From NCBI GenBank assembly GCA_023101885.1, contig JALPQD010000358.1, forward strand, positions 434,001-498,000: a stretch of 64,000 bases of DNA, written 5' to 3'. Each line of letters opens with the position of its first letter. The first letter of the stretch is position 1. Position numbers and translations under genes: made by a program. The stretch is from Typhlomys cinereus. Lineage: Eukaryota; Chordata; Mammalia; Rodentia; Platacanthomyidae. Under the pieces are notes generated by a model, which saw only the letters and a list, made by a program, of their open reading frames with translations, did no database searches and was not told the DNA's origin. Below, piece by piece: positions 21,175 through 33,523 of the stretch.

Positions 21175-21535
21175 GAGCCAGGCCTCACCACGAACCTAGG
21201 TAAGCCCCAGCACCGCCCCTGCCCACCCCCAGAACCCCAGGCAGCCCCAGGGACCCAGCTCCTCCTGCCATCCAGCCGGAGCTAGGCAGGGCGTGGGAGG
21301 AGGACAGCCCCTCTGCGCCCGCCCTGCCCCAGCTACCCCAAGGTTAAATAGCGCCCCCCCACACCCCATCCTCCCTTCCCCCACCCCGCCTCCGGGGATG
21401 TGCGCGGTCCAGCTGGGCCTCACCGTGACCTAGGTAAGCTCCGTCCCTGCCCACCTCCAGAACCTCAGGCCAAATAATTCAGTTAAGTGAAAAACGCACA
21501 GAAAGTGAAAGAAGATCTTAAGAGTTAAAACGACA
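21175..21535 (+). promoter_or_regulatory. L1 5' UTR, type A promoter monomers
   Basis: Two GC-rich units begin at matching phrases, GCCTCACCACGAACCTAGGT (near 21180) and GCCTCACCGTGACCTAGGTA (near 21419). They are about 238 bp apart, and the second is partial. The same unit, reversed, occurs at 60000-60330. A TTAAATA box lies near 21344-21350. Monomer-based 5' UTRs are internal promoters in mouse L1, and by analogy this is the promoter here. Confidence 0.75.
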
Positions 21536-22633
21536 ATGCAAAAGTCAAAGTGCAAATCCATGAGACACAACACTCAAGTAAACAAATCTCCCACTGAAGG
21601 AATTAATCCCATAATGTTAGACTCCAACTAGAACAAACCCATGGAAAATGGCCATGAAAGCCTGACCCAGGATAACGACTTTCAAAATATGATCATTACC
21701 ATGTTCAATACTATGAAAGAGCAAATCCGGGAGGAATTAAATAATCGAATCAATTGCTTTGAGGACAAACACAACAGACACTTGGAGGAGTTGAGAAAAA
21801 CAGTGCAAGAAACAAAAACTGACATAGAGCAGTTAAAACAGATTCAAGCAGAGTTTAAAACTGAGCTACAAGACAAGTTATCTTCAATCCAGAACTCCAC
21901 AGAGAGTCTTATCAACAGAATTAACGAAGCAGAAAACAGAATTTCAGACCTTGAAGATAAAGTGGGAGTACTAACCAGCTCAATGGAAGACGTTTTTAAA
22001 GCCAAAAAGATACTTGAGAGAAATATCCAAGAGATATGGGACACCCTGAAGAAGCCTGACATGCGTATTCATGGAATACCAGAGCAAGAATCTCAAAATA
22101 CCACCCCTGAGGAAATTTTTCAAACGATCATCAAGGAAAACTTTCCTCACATAAAAAAAGAGAGGCCCATCCATATACAAGAGGCATTCCACACCCCAAA
22201 CATATATGACCAAAACAGAAGCTCGCAAGGGCAAATAATAGTTAAAGCACTCCACATTCAAGATAAAGAACTGGTGCTGAGAGCTTCAAGGGAGAAAAAA
22301 CAAGTCACTTTTAAAGGTAAACCTATTAAAATAACAAATGACTTCTCAGTCAAAACAGTAAAAGCAAGAAGAGCTTGGAGAGACATACTTCAAGTATTGA
22401 ATGAGCAAAAATGTCAACTCAGGCTGATTTACCCTGCAAAACTATCCGTCATGATCAAGGGAGAAAGAAAAATCTTCCAGGACAAAGACAACTTGAAAGG
22501 ATACATGTCCACAAAACCAGGCCTTCAAAAAATGCTAGAAATGATACTCAAGCTTGAAGAAAAAGCAGGCATATCCAGGAGAACAGAAGGCAAGTATAAC
22601 ACCATTAACAGTGAAGAAGCAATATACTTATAA
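21536..22633 (+). pseudogene. L1 ORF1 (copy 2), stop at codon 32
   Basis: The ATG at 21536 starts the usual N-terminus with KSKCKSMR and KSPTEGINP. Codon 32 is TAG (21629-21631) where other copies have CAG (Gln). After it the frame stays open for 330 residues: a coiled-coil region (LEELRKTVQETKTDIEQLKQ), the DLEDKVG segment and the C-terminal RNA-binding domain with KPIKITNDFS and RRAWRDILQVLNEQKC. A small deletion near 22560 shifts the last residues past the normal stop. Confidence 0.92.
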
Positions 22634-22652
22634 AAACTACTAAACATAATAA

Positions 22653-25600
22653 ATGTCTGGAATTAAAAACAGTTTCTCCATTATAACACTAAATGTTAAT
22701 GGAATTAATTCACTGATCAAGAGACACAGATTACAAACTTGGATTAAAAATCACAATCCATCAATCTGCTGCCTGCAGGAAACCCATCTCACCACAAAAG
22801 ATAGGCATGCCCTAAAAATAAAAGTCTGGTCAACAATTCTACAAGCTAATGGAAGCAGAAAACAGGCAGGGGTAGCCATTATGATATCAGACAAAGTGGA
22901 CTTCAAACCAAAGAAAATTATAAGAGACACGGATGGATACTACATTTTAGTCACAGGTAAAATTCACCAGGAAGACTTCAAAATACTGTACATTTATGCA
23001 CCCAATACGGGCCCCTCCACATTCATTAAGAAAACCCTACAGTGTCTAAAGCAAGAAATCAACCCCCAAACGATAATTCTTGCGGATTTCAACACAGCCT
23101 TCTCAACATGGGATAGATCAACAGGTCAAAAGCTTAACAGGGACACTTCGGAACTTAATCAAACCCTTAAAGAAATGGACCTTACAGATCTTTATCGAAC
23201 TTTTCACCCACGCAACAAAGAATACACATTTTTCTCAGCAGCACACGGAACGTTCTCCAAAATAGATCACATATTGGGCCACAAAACGAATCTAAACATA
23301 TACAAAAATTTTGAAACTCTAACCTGTGCCCTATCAACCCACCATGGCCTAAAGCTGGACATCCACAACACAACAAACAGGAGAAAATACACTAACTCCT
23401 GGAAACTTAACAATATGATGCTGAATGAGAGCTGGATTCAGGAAGAAATTAAAAAGGAAATTCAAGATTTCCTGAAAGTGAATGATAATGAATATACAAC
23501 TTACCAAAATGACTGGGACACAATGAAAGCTGTTCTAAGAGGTAAGTTCATAGCTCTTAATCCCTACATCAAAAAAAATGGAAACATCAGAAATAAACAA
23601 CTTAACAATGCACCTTAAGGCTTTAGAGAAACTAAAGCAATCTATCCCAAAAGTAGTAGAAGAGAGGAGATTAGCAAAATAAGGGGAGAAATATCTGAAA
23701 TCGACATTAAGAAAACGATAGAAAAAATCAACCAGTCAAAAAGCTGGTTCTTTGAAAAAATCAATAAGATTGATACAACCCTAGCTAAATTAACCAAAAG
23801 CAAACGAGAGAAAACCCAAATTAAAAAAATTAGAGATGAAAATGGAGATATCACTACTGATACCCTAGAAATCCAGAGAATTATAATGTCATATTTCAAA
23901 AACTTATACTCTGTGAAGTTTGACAACACAAAAGAGATGGATGAATTTCTAAGTAAACACAACTTACCTAAATTGAATCAGGAAGTTGTGAGTTATTTAA
24001 ATAGTCCTATAACATATAAGGAAATTGAGGAAGTAATCTCGAATCTTCCCACCAAAAAATGTACTGGACGAGATGGATTCAGCACAGAGTTTTACCAGAC
24101 ATTTAAGGAGTTAATAACACCAATACTCCTTAAACTTTTCCATCAAATAGCAAAGAAAGGAACATTACCAAATTCCTTCTGTGAAGCTAATATCGTTTTA
24201 ATCCCAAAACCTAATAAAGATTCACTTAAAAAAGAAAACTATAGGCCAATCTCTCTGATGAACACAGATGCAAAGATTCTCAACAGTCTTAGCAAATCGG
24301 ATTCAAAAACATATGAAAAAGATCATTCATGGGGACCAAGTAGGCTTCATCCCCGGCACACAAGGTTGGTTCAACATACAAATATCAATAAGTATAATTC
24401 ATCATGTAAACCAGTTCAAAGTCCAAGACCACATGATACTCTCGATAGATGCAGAAAAGGCTTTTGACAAGACCCAACATCCTGTTATGATCAAAAAGCT
24501 AGATACAGTAGGAATGGAAGGAACCTTTATCAATATAATAAAAGCTGTATACAACAAGCCCACAGCAAGGATTATTCTCAATGGGGAACAATTGGAAGCA
24601 TTCCCACTTCGATCAGGAAGTAGACAAGGCTATCCACTCTCACCACTTCTATTCAATATTGTACTTGAAGTCTTAGCTGAAGCCATAAGACAAGAAAGGG
24701 ACATAAAAGGGATTCAAATCGGCAAGGAAGAAGTCAAGCTATCCCCATTTGCAGATGACATGATCTTATACCTGAGTGATCCCAAAAACTCCACCAGGAA
24801 GCTCCTGGAACTAATTGAGAAGTTCAGCAGGGTGGCAGGATACAAAATAAATGTGCAAAAATCAGACGCCTTCCTATATGCCCAGAATGAAAGAAGTGAA
24901 AAAGCCTTGAGAGAAACCATACCATTTACCATAACCCCTAAAAAAATGAAATACCTTGGTATAAACCTAACCAAGGAGGTAAAAGACCTTTACAATGAAA
25001 ACTTTAAAACTCTAAAGAAAGAAATAGCAGAAGACACCAGAAGGTGGAAAGACCTCCCATGTTCCTGGATTGGCAGAATCAACATTGTAAAAATGACCAT
25101 CCTACCAAAGGCAATATACAAATTCAATGCTATACCAATTAAAATCCCAAAGCAATTCTTCAAAGAAGTTGACCAAACAATCTCAAAATTCATATGGAGG
25201 CACAAAAGACCCAGGATAGCAAAGACAATCCTGAGCAACAAAAACACTGCTGGAGGTATCACCATACCAAACCTTAGTCTATACTACAAATCCATAGTTA
25301 TAAAAGCAGCCTGGTACTGGCTCCAAAAGAGACACACGGATCAATGGATAAAGGTTGAAGACCCATATATAAGCCCACAAAACTACAGCCATTTGATCTT
25401 TGACAAAGGGGCCCAAAGAATCCAATGGAAAAAGAACAGTATCTTAAACAAATGGTGCTGGCAAAACTGGATCTCCACATGCAGAAGATTAAAGCTGAAC
25501 CCATACTTGTCACCATGTACAAGACTTAATTCCAAATGGATCAAGGACCTCGATATAAGGCCAGAGACTATAAAAACCATAGGTGAAAGGATAGGGAACT

Positions 25601-26473
25601 CCCTCGAGCTGATTGGGCTAGGCCAACAGTTCCTAAACAGACATCCAATGGCACAGTCACTGCTATCAACTCTCAACATTTGGGACCTTGTGAAATTAAA
25701 GCGCTTCTGTTCAGATAAAGAGATTGTAACACGAGTTCAAAGGCAACCTACAGAATGGGAGAAAATCTTCACTAACCACATATCCGATAGAGCTCTACTG
25801 TCCAGAGTGCACAAAGAACTTAGAAAACGAAACTCCAAGGAAAACAATGGCCCAATTCAAAAATGGGTCCTGGAACTTAAACGAAATTTTACCAGGGATG
25901 ACATTAAATGTCTAACAAATATCTTAAAAAATGCTCCACTTCCTTAGCCATCACGGAAATGCAAATGAAAACTTCCCTGAGATATCATCTCACCCTGGTC
26001 ACGATGGCAAAAATGCACAATAAAACAACAACAAATGCTGGAGAGGATGTGGAGAGAGGGGAACTCTCCTACATTGCTGGTGGGAATGCAGGCTCATACA
26101 GCCACTCTGGTGAGCCATCTGGAGATTCTTCAAGAAATTAAAGATTGAAATACCATATGACCCTGCTATTCCACTTTTGGGAATAACCCCCCATGCAGCA
26201 GAGGTTCACCTCGATTGCACAAGCACGACCATGTTCATAGCAGTACTGTTTACAATAGCAAAGTCATGGAATCAACCCAAATGTCCAACAGTTGACGAGT
26301 GGATAAGGAAACTGTGGTACATCAATTCAATGGAATACTACTCAGCTATCAAAATTGATGAATTACTGGAATTTGCTGGGAAATGGATGTCATTAGAAAC
26401 AATTATATTAAGTGAAGTATCCCAAACCCAGAAAATTAAGCGCCGTATGTACTCCCTAATAGGTGGCTCCTAG
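22653..26473 (+). pseudogene. L1 ORF2 endonuclease/reverse transcriptase (copy 2)
   Basis: ORF2 nicks target DNA and copies L1 RNA there. The length is normal (3,821 bp). The endonuclease has Glu43 in QETHL, but the catalytic SDH motif reads S-T-H at codon 229 (ACC, 23337-23339). RT keeps FADD (near 24752) and [13 protein letters not shown]. The C-terminal Cys-rich block ([18 protein letters not shown]) is present after a shift. Lesions: an extra A in an 8-A run (23571-23578) offset by a base loss near 23643, a 2-base loss near 24284, and a 1-base loss near 25905. The last stop is at 26471-26473, after GGS. Confidence 0.93.
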
Positions 26474-27142
26474 TACCAAACTTACCCAGCCCACATTGAG
26501 ACACTCAAAGGGGGTGACATACAGTGCCCAGCAGGATGGAGTGAAGGGCATTGCAGGAGCAGCAAAACTGCAAAAGAATATCAACAAACCACAATCCAGA
26601 ACTTCAGAGACTCTATATCAACCACATAGGACTAGGCCAGCCTAATCTCTCCCCATCCTGAAGCTCAGGGACATTTGCGGAAGAGGGGGCGGTAAGATTG
26701 TAAGAGCAAAAGAATGGGAGGAGCAATGATTTGCACGATTCTCCACGCTAGTTAGGGCTGAACCATCATAACAGGACTTTGCATGCCCTGCGCAATGTCC
26801 AACACACTATTGACCTCACAAAGTCTAGCATCTGCTAAAGGCACCAAGATCCTTGGAGGCAAGGGATTGACAGCCATAGTAGTGTTCCTATGCTTAAGGG
26901 GAACACAGGAAACGGTTCAGGGAAATGCCACTGGGTCCTTGTACATCATCCGAGAGGAGGGCCCAGAGGAGAGTCTGGCATGCACATTAAACGATTCTCC
27001 GGGGTTTGGGGGGGAGGCACTGGGGGATGGGGAGGGAGGGGTGAGGGGAGGGCGAGCAGGGGGGTCGGGAGGAGGAGGAGGGAGGGAGGGAGGGAACCAG
27101 TGAACCTATTAATTTGTATGAGCGGAAATAATAACAAAAAAT
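26474..27142 (+). other. L1 3' UTR and tail (copy 2), internally deleted
   Basis: Compared with the full 3' UTR at 53966-55011 it lacks roughly 375 bp, since GACACTCAAAG is joined directly to GGGGTGACATACA. The remaining parts are the GGATGGAGTGAAGGGCATTG segment, a G-rich tract near 27005-27095 and the end GTATGAGCGGAAATAATAAC. G-rich 3' UTR tracts are typical of mammalian L1. Confidence 0.85.
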
Positions 27143-28502
27143 ATTTAGCTCCCTCCAGAGCTGCCTTTGTCGGCCCGACCACGCCGCCCACTCCCCACTC
27201 CACCAGACCCCCAGGTTAGTCTCTGCCCAGCCCTGCCCAGGTTGCCCCATGTCCCAGCTGCACACAGGCTGCCTCGGGCTTTAGCCTGGGCCATGTCCCG
27301 GGAATCCGGGACCCCTTCTCCTTCCCCCGCTGCCTTTGTCTGCCCTACAGCACCTCCCACTCCCCCTCGGCCAGACCCCCAGGTGAGGCCCCACCCAGCC
27401 TAGCCCCGCCCAGGTCCCCCCCCCATCCCAGCAGCACTCAGGCTGCCTTGGGCGTTGGCCTGGGCCATGTTCTGGGACCCCAGCTCCCCTTCTCCCTCCC
27501 GCCAGCCTGTCCGCCCTACTGCGCCATCTGCTCCCTGCTCTGCCAGACACCCAGGTGAGTCCCCCTAGACCCACCCAGGTCACCCCATGTCCAAGCGGCA
27601 CACAGGCTGCCTCAGGCTTTGGCCTGGGCCACGTCCCAGGCCCCACACACCTTCTCCCAACCGTGCGGTGATTGACCCCCCCCCTCGCTGCCCGCTAACC
27701 ATTCCACCAGACCCCCAGGTGAGGCCCTGCCCAGCCACGCCCCGCCCAGGTCGCCCCACCTCCCAGCAGCACCCAGGCTGCTTTGGGCTTTGGCCTGAGC
27801 CACGTCCCAGGCTCCAGGCCTGTTTCTCCCTCCAGCCTGCCTGTCCGCCCAACTGGACAGGACTTGCTCGCTTTCCTCCATCCCTGGAGCTCAGGTGGGA
27901 CACTAAGCCAAGTCCCAGGTCCCGGGTGAAGAATTCTGCCATCAACACCAGCCCCTCTGCCTCTCTGGCCCACCAGGGACCCATGCACATGGTCTACAGA
28001 AGACACACTGCTACTCAGAATTCAATAGAGTCCAAAGAAAACTCAAGCAAAGTTCTAAGGGTCAAAGGCCATACATCTGTAAACCTCTACAATCATACTA
28101 TCACATAGGAGAGATTCTTCACATCCAGTCCAAAGATAAGTAAAACTCCTTTTTTTCACCTTACTGCTCCTTTCTAATATTAATCACTATAGATTAACTT
28201 TTCCATAAAGACACCCCCAAAACATATACAACTCCAGGGATCATACCACTCACCCTCACATATCACCAAGATACTACATCGTAAAAGTGCACTACCATAT
28301 TAATATTCACTCCTTGTCTACTTAAACTGACTTAACTGATGTACTAACAGCCTAATAGCCTCAACTAGGAAATAACAATAACAAAAAACAAAGATACCCA
28401 ACCCCAAGGCAAGCACTAGTAATAACAGCCCAAGTGTAGGAATACCATGTAAATCAGTAAAAAACACACAGAAACTGAAAAGCCCTAGAAGACAAAACAA
28501 CA
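27143..28502 (+). promoter_or_regulatory. L1 5' UTR, type B promoter monomers
   Basis: At least four GC-rich units of about 165-175 bp repeat in tandem. The phrase GGCTTTGGCCTGGGCCA-type recurs near 27280, 27454, 27617 and 27788, and CAGACCCCCAGGTGAG-type recurs once per unit. The last unit is followed by an ordinary leader (27850-28502) that holds a CAAGCAAAGTTCTAAGGGTC block also seen at 62785. Sequence and period differ from the type A monomers, so two promoter types coexist. Confidence 0.85.
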
Positions 28503-29880
28503 ATGCCCAAGTAAAAGTGCACATCCATGAGAAACAAAACCCAAGAAGACCAATCTCCCACTGAAAGAATTAACCCCTTAATGATGGATTCCAACCAGAA
28601 CAAATTCACAGAAAACAGCCAAGGAAGCCAGACCCAAGACAATGACTTTCAAAGTATGATCATTACCATGATTAATACTATGAAAGAAGAAATCCGGGCT
28701 GGAGAGGTGGCGCAGGGGTTAAGCCTCTGCCTTGCAGGCAGAAGGTCCTGAGTTCGGATCCCAGATCCCACGTATAGACGCTGGGCGGAAGCGAGGGCGG
28801 CCTGCGTTTCTGGTCCTGGTAGGGCGGAGCCTGTGAATCCCAGGGCAGAAGGAGGTGGAGGCATCCATGGTGGTTCCCAATTCGTCCGTGGTTCTACACA
28901 CACACATACACACATGCGCGCGCACATACATACACACACACGTACAATTGAATAAATAATAATACAAAAAAATTTTTAAAAAAATTTTAAAAAAAAAAGA
29001 AGAAATCCAAGAGGAGTTAAACAATCGAATCAACCACTTTGAACAGGAACACAACAGGCATTTAGAGGAGTTGAGAAAAACAGTTCAAGAAACAAATATA
29101 GGCATAGAGCAGTTAAAACAGTCTCAGGCAGAGTTTAAAATTGAACTAAAAGACAAGTTATCTTCAACCCAAAGCTCAACAGAGAGTCTTATCAGCAGAA
29201 CTAACAAAGCAGAAAATAGAATTTCAGATCTTGAAGACAAAGTGGGAGAGTTAACCAGCTCAATGGAAGACGTTGTTAAAGCCAAAAAGATACTTGAGAG
29301 GAATATTCAAGATATATTGGACACCCTGAAGAAGCCTAACATGCGCAATCATGGAATACCAGAGCAAGAATCTCAAAATACCACACCTGAGGAAATTTTT
29401 CAAATAATCATAAATGAAAACTTCCCTCAACTGAAGAATGAGAGGCCCATCCAAATACAAGAGGCATTTCGCACTCCAAACAGATAGGACCAAAATACAA
29501 AATCGCCATGGCAAATAATAGTCAAAACACTCCACATTCAAGACAAAGAAAAGGTGCTGAGAGCTTCAAGAGAAAAAAAGCAAGTCACTTTTAAAGGCAA
29601 ACCTATTAAAATAACAAATGACTTCTCAATGGAAACAGTAAAAGCAAGAAGAGCTTGGAGAGACTTACTTCAAGTATGAAATGAGCAAAAATGCCAACCC
29701 AGACAGATATACCCAACAAAACTATCTGTCATGACCGAGGTAGAAAGAAAAATTTTCCAGCACAAAGACAACTTGAAGGGATACATGTCCACCAAACCAG
29801 GCCTTCAAAAAATGCTAGAAATGGTACACAAACTTGAAGAAAAGAACAAGCGTATCCAGGAGAACAGAAGGAAAGTATAA
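28503..29880 (+). pseudogene. L1 ORF1 (copy 3), interrupted by a SINE
   Basis: The ATG at 28503 is followed by a stop at codon 4 (TAA where others have TCA). The N-terminal part runs to 28695, the SINE occupies 28696-28995, and the coiled-coil and middle domain resume (EELRKTVQETNIGIEQLKQS). A TAG at 29485-29487 replaces a Tyr codon. The C-terminal domain follows in frame with a stop near 29680, and the expected final stop is at 29878-29880. The nonsense codon at 29485 is also present in the L1 at 62235-64000. Confidence 0.9.
28696..28995 (+). mobile_element. Young B2-like SINE, long form, in L1 ORF1
   Basis: It starts GGGCTGGAGAGGTGGCGCAG and has GAGTTCGGATCCCAGATCCC (B-box region), the extra GGCGGCCTGCGTTTCTGGTC segment, (CA)n with ATGCGCGCGCA, and an AATAAATAATAATA tail. 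A 13-bp target duplication, AAAGAAGAAATCC, lies at 28683-28695 and 28996-29008. Confidence 0.93.
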
Positions 29881-29937
29881 TACCACAAAAATATAAATGT
29901 AAAACAATAAGCTTACAAAAGCCATTAAACATTAAAA

Positions 29938-32900
29938 ATGTCCAGAATTAAAAAGAATTTCTCCATTATAACATTAAATGTCAATGGGCTTAACTCACTG
30001 ATTAAGACACAGATTACAAACTTGGATTAAAAATCACAATCCAGCAATTTGCTACCTTCAGGAAACTCATCTCACCACAAAAGATAGGCACATCCTAAAA
30101 ATGAAAGGCTGGTCCAAAATTCTGCAAGCTAATGGAACCAGGAAACAGGCAGGGGTAGCCATTATGCTGTCAGATAACGTGGACTTCAAACCCAAAAAAA
30201 TCATAAGAGACACAGATGGATACTGCATTTTAGTCACAGGTGCAATTCACCAGGAAGACTTCACAATACTGAACATATATGCACGCAATATGGGCCTCTA
30301 CACATTCATTAAGAAAATCCTACAGCATCTAAAGCAAGAAATCAACCCCCAAACGATAATTCTTGGGGATTTCAACACCGCCCTCTCAACATGGGATAGA
30401 TCAACAGGTCAAAAGCTTAACAGAGACACTTTGGAACTTAATCAAACCCTTAAAGAAATGGACCTTACAGATCTCTATCGAACTTTTCACCCACGTACCA
30501 AAGAATACACATTTTTCTCAGCAGCACACAGAACTTTCTCCAAAATAGATCACATATTGGGCCACAAAATGAATCTCCACATATACAGGAAAGTTGAAAT
30601 TCTAGCCTGTACCCTATCAGATCACCACGGCTTAAAGCTTGGCATCCACAACACAACAAAAGTCAGAAAATACACTAACTCCTGGAAACTTAACACTATG
30701 ATGCTGAATGAGAATTGGATTCAGGAAGAAATTAAAAAGGAAATTCAAGATTTCCTGAAAGTGAATGATAATGAAAATACAACTTACCAAAATCTCTGGG
30801 ACACAATGAAAGCTGTCTTAAAAGGTAAGTTCATGGGGGCTGGAGAGGTGGCTCAGGGATTAAGCCTCCGCCTTGCAGGCGGAAGGTCCTGAGTTCGGAT
30901 CGCAGATCCCACGTATAGACGTCGGGCAGAAGCGGGGGCGGCCTGTGCTTCTGGTCCTGGTAGGGCAGAGCCTGTGAATCTCGGGGCAGAAGGAGGTGGA
31001 GGCGTCCATGGCGGTTCGCGAATTCGTCCGTGATTCTACACACACACACATACACAGACACACACCCACACAGACACATGCGCGCACGCGCGCACATACA
31101 CACACACATGCGCACAGTTGAATAAATAATAATAATAATAAAAAAGAGGTAAGTTCATAGCTCTTAACGCCTACATCAAAAAAATGGACACATCAGAAAT
31201 AAACAACTTAACAATGCAGCTTAAAGCTTTAGGGAAACTAGAGCAATCTGATCCCAAAAGCAGTAGAAGAGAGGAGATTACCAAAATAAGGGGAGACATA
31301 TCTGAAATCTAGATTAAGAAAACGATAGAGAAAATTAACCAGTCAAAAAGCTGGTTCTTTGAAAAAATTAATAAGATTGATACACCCTTAGATAAATTAA
31401 CCAAAAGCAAGAGAGAGAAAACCCAAATTAATAAAATTAGAAATGAAAATGGAGTTATCACTACTGATACCCTAGAAATCCAGAGAATTATAACGTCATA
31501 TTTCAAAAACTTTTACTCTGTGAAATATGACAACACAAGAGAGATGGATGAATTTCTAAGTAAACACAACTTACCTAAATTGAATCAGGAAGTTGTGAAT
31601 TATTTAAATAGTCCTTTAACATATGACGAAATTGAGGAAGTAATCTTGAATCTTCCCACCAAAAAATGTCCTAGACCAGATGGATTCAGTTCTACCAGAC
31701 ATTTAAGGAGTTAATGACACCAATACTCCTTAAACTGTTCCATCAAATAGCAAAGGAAGGAACACTGGCAAAGTCCTTCTATGAAGCTAATATCACCTTA
31801 ATCCCAAAACCTAATAAAGATACACTTAAAAAAGAAAACTATAGGTCAATCTCTCTGATGAACACAGATGCAAAGATTCTCAACAACGTCTTAGCAAATC
31901 GGATTCAAAAACATATCATAAAGATCATTCACGGCGACCAAGTATGCTTCATCCCTGGCACACAAGGTTGGTTCAACAAACGCAAATCGATAAATGTAAT
32001 TCATCATATAAACCAGTCCAAAGTCCAAGACCACATGATACTCTAGATAGATGCAGAAAAAGCTTTTGACAAGATTCAACAGCCTTTTATGATCAAAACG
32101 CTAGAGACAGTAGGAATGGAAGGAACCTTTATTATTATAATAAAAGCAGTATACAACAAGCTACAGCAAGGATTATACTCAATGGGGAAAAACTGTAAGC
32201 ATTCCCACTTCGATCAGGAACTAGACAAGGCTGTCCACTCTCACCACTTCTATTCAATATTGTACTTGATGTCTTAGCTGAAGCCATAAGAAAAGAAAGG
32301 GACATAAAAGGGATTAGAATAAACAAGGAAGAAGTCAAGCTATCCCTATTTGCAGACGACATGATCTTATACCTGAGTGATCCCAAAAACTCCACCAGGA
32401 AGCTCCTGGAACTAATTGAGAAGTTCAGCAGGGTAGCAGGATACAAAATAAACGTACAAATATCAGTGGCTTTCCTATATGCCCAGAATGAAAGAAGTGA
32501 AAAAGCCCTGAGAGAAACAATCCCATTTACTATAGCCACTAAAAAAATGAAATACCTTGGTATAAACCTAACCAAGGAGGTAACAGACCTTTACAATGAA
32601 AACTTTAAAACCCTCAAGAAAGAAACTGCAGAAGACACCAGAAGGTGGAAAGACCTCCCATGTTCCTGGATTGGTAGAATCAACATTATAAAAATGACCA
32701 TCCTACCAAAGGCAATATACAAATTCAATGCTATACCAATTAAAATCCCAAAGCAATTCTTCAAAGAAGTTGACCAAACAATCTCAAAATTCATATGGAG
32801 GCACAAAAGACCCAGGATAGCAAAGACAATCCTGAGTAACAAAAACACTGCTGTAGGTATCACCATACCAAATCTTAGTCTACATTACAAATCCATAGTT

Positions 32901-33523
32901 GTAAAAACAGCCTGGTACTGGCACCAAAATAGACACACAGATCAATGGATAAGGGTTGAAGACCCAGACATAAGCCCACAAAATTACAGCCATTTGGTCT
33001 TTGACAAAGGGGCCCAAAATATCCAATGAAAAAAGAACAGCATCTTCAACAAATGGTGCTGGCAAAACTGGATCTCCACATGGAGAAGATTAAAACTGGA
33101 CCTGTACTTGTCATCTTGTACGAGACTCAATTCCAAATGGATCAAGGACCTTAAATTAAGGCCAGAGACTATAAAAACCATAGGTGAAATGGTAGGGAAT
33201 TCCCTGGAGCTGATTCGGCTAGGTCAATAGTTCCTAAACAGACATCCAATGGCACAGTCACTGCTACCAACTCTCAACAGTTGGGATCTTGTGAAATTAA
33301 AGAGCTTCTGTTCAGATAAAGAGATTGTAACTTGAGCACAAAGGTATCTCACAGAATGGGAGAAAGTCTTCACTAACCACATATCTGATAGAGCTCTATT
33401 ATCCACAGTGCACAAAGAACTTAGAAAACTAAACACCAAGGAAACCAATGGTCCAATTAAAAAATGGGCCCTGGAACTTAAAAGAAACTTTACTAGGGAT
33501 GAAATTAAAATGTCTAACAAATA
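29938..33523 (+). pseudogene. L1 ORF2 (copy 3), SINE inserted, truncated
   Basis: The start is ATG at 29938 (MSRIKKNFS). A 2-base loss near 30005 shifts the frame early. From 30101 the endonuclease is open with GDFNTALSTWDR and an intact SDH motif (LSDHHG). A SINE lies at 30835-31146. Downstream there are a TAG near 31310, a roughly 20-bp loss after DGFS near 31690, a TAG near 32045, shifts near 32165-32195 and a TGA near 33029. FADD is intact (near 32348-32359). The Cys-rich C-terminus is missing. Confidence 0.92.
30835..31146 (+). mobile_element. Young B2-like SINE, long form, in L1 ORF2
   Basis: It has the GGGGCTGGAGAGGTGGCTCA head, AAGCCTCCGCCTTGCAGGCG, GAGTTCGGATCGCAGATCCC, the extra GGCGGCCTGTGCTTCTGGTC segment, a mixed (CA)n/GCGC tract and the AATAAATAATAATAATA tail. 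A 12-bp target duplication, AGGTAAGTTCAT, lies at 30823-30834 and 31147-31158. Confidence 0.93.

Larger units (their letters stand above)
21175..27142 (+). mobile_element. L1 copy 2, near full length
   Basis: A 5' UTR with GC-rich monomers (21175-21535), ORF1, ORF2, a 3' UTR with an internal deletion, and an AATAATAACAAAAAAT tail are all present. It starts directly after the SINE target duplication at the broken end of copy 1. Its tail touches the 5' UTR of copy 3. It has few lesions for its length, so it is younger than copy 1, but it is not active. Confidence 0.92.
27143..33523 (+). mobile_element. L1 copy 3, with two SINEs inside, 3' end missing
   Basis: It has type B promoter monomers, a long non-repeated 5' UTR part, ORF1 with a SINE, and ORF2 with a SINE. 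It ends abruptly near 33523 at AACAAATATC, before the last quarter of ORF2 and the whole 3' UTR. There is no tail at the break, so a later deletion or rearrangement removed the 3' part. Confidence 0.92.

Noticed and set aside
20940..21191. Open frame with a transmembrane-like Phe-Ile stretch and Cys-Val repeats
   Set aside because: It is the antisense translation of the SINE tail and its (CA)n tract.
21641..22633. Possible intact 330-residue ORF1 starting at 21641
   Set aside because: The reading begins after an in-frame TAG at 21629. The genuine start by comparison with other copies is 21536, so this is a truncated ORF1 pseudogene.
27280..27990. Overlapping long open frames on both strands in GC-rich DNA, rich in Trp, Gly and Pro
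   Set aside because: They lie in the tandem L1 promoter monomers. GC-rich repeats have few stop codons, and the frames repeat with the monomer period.
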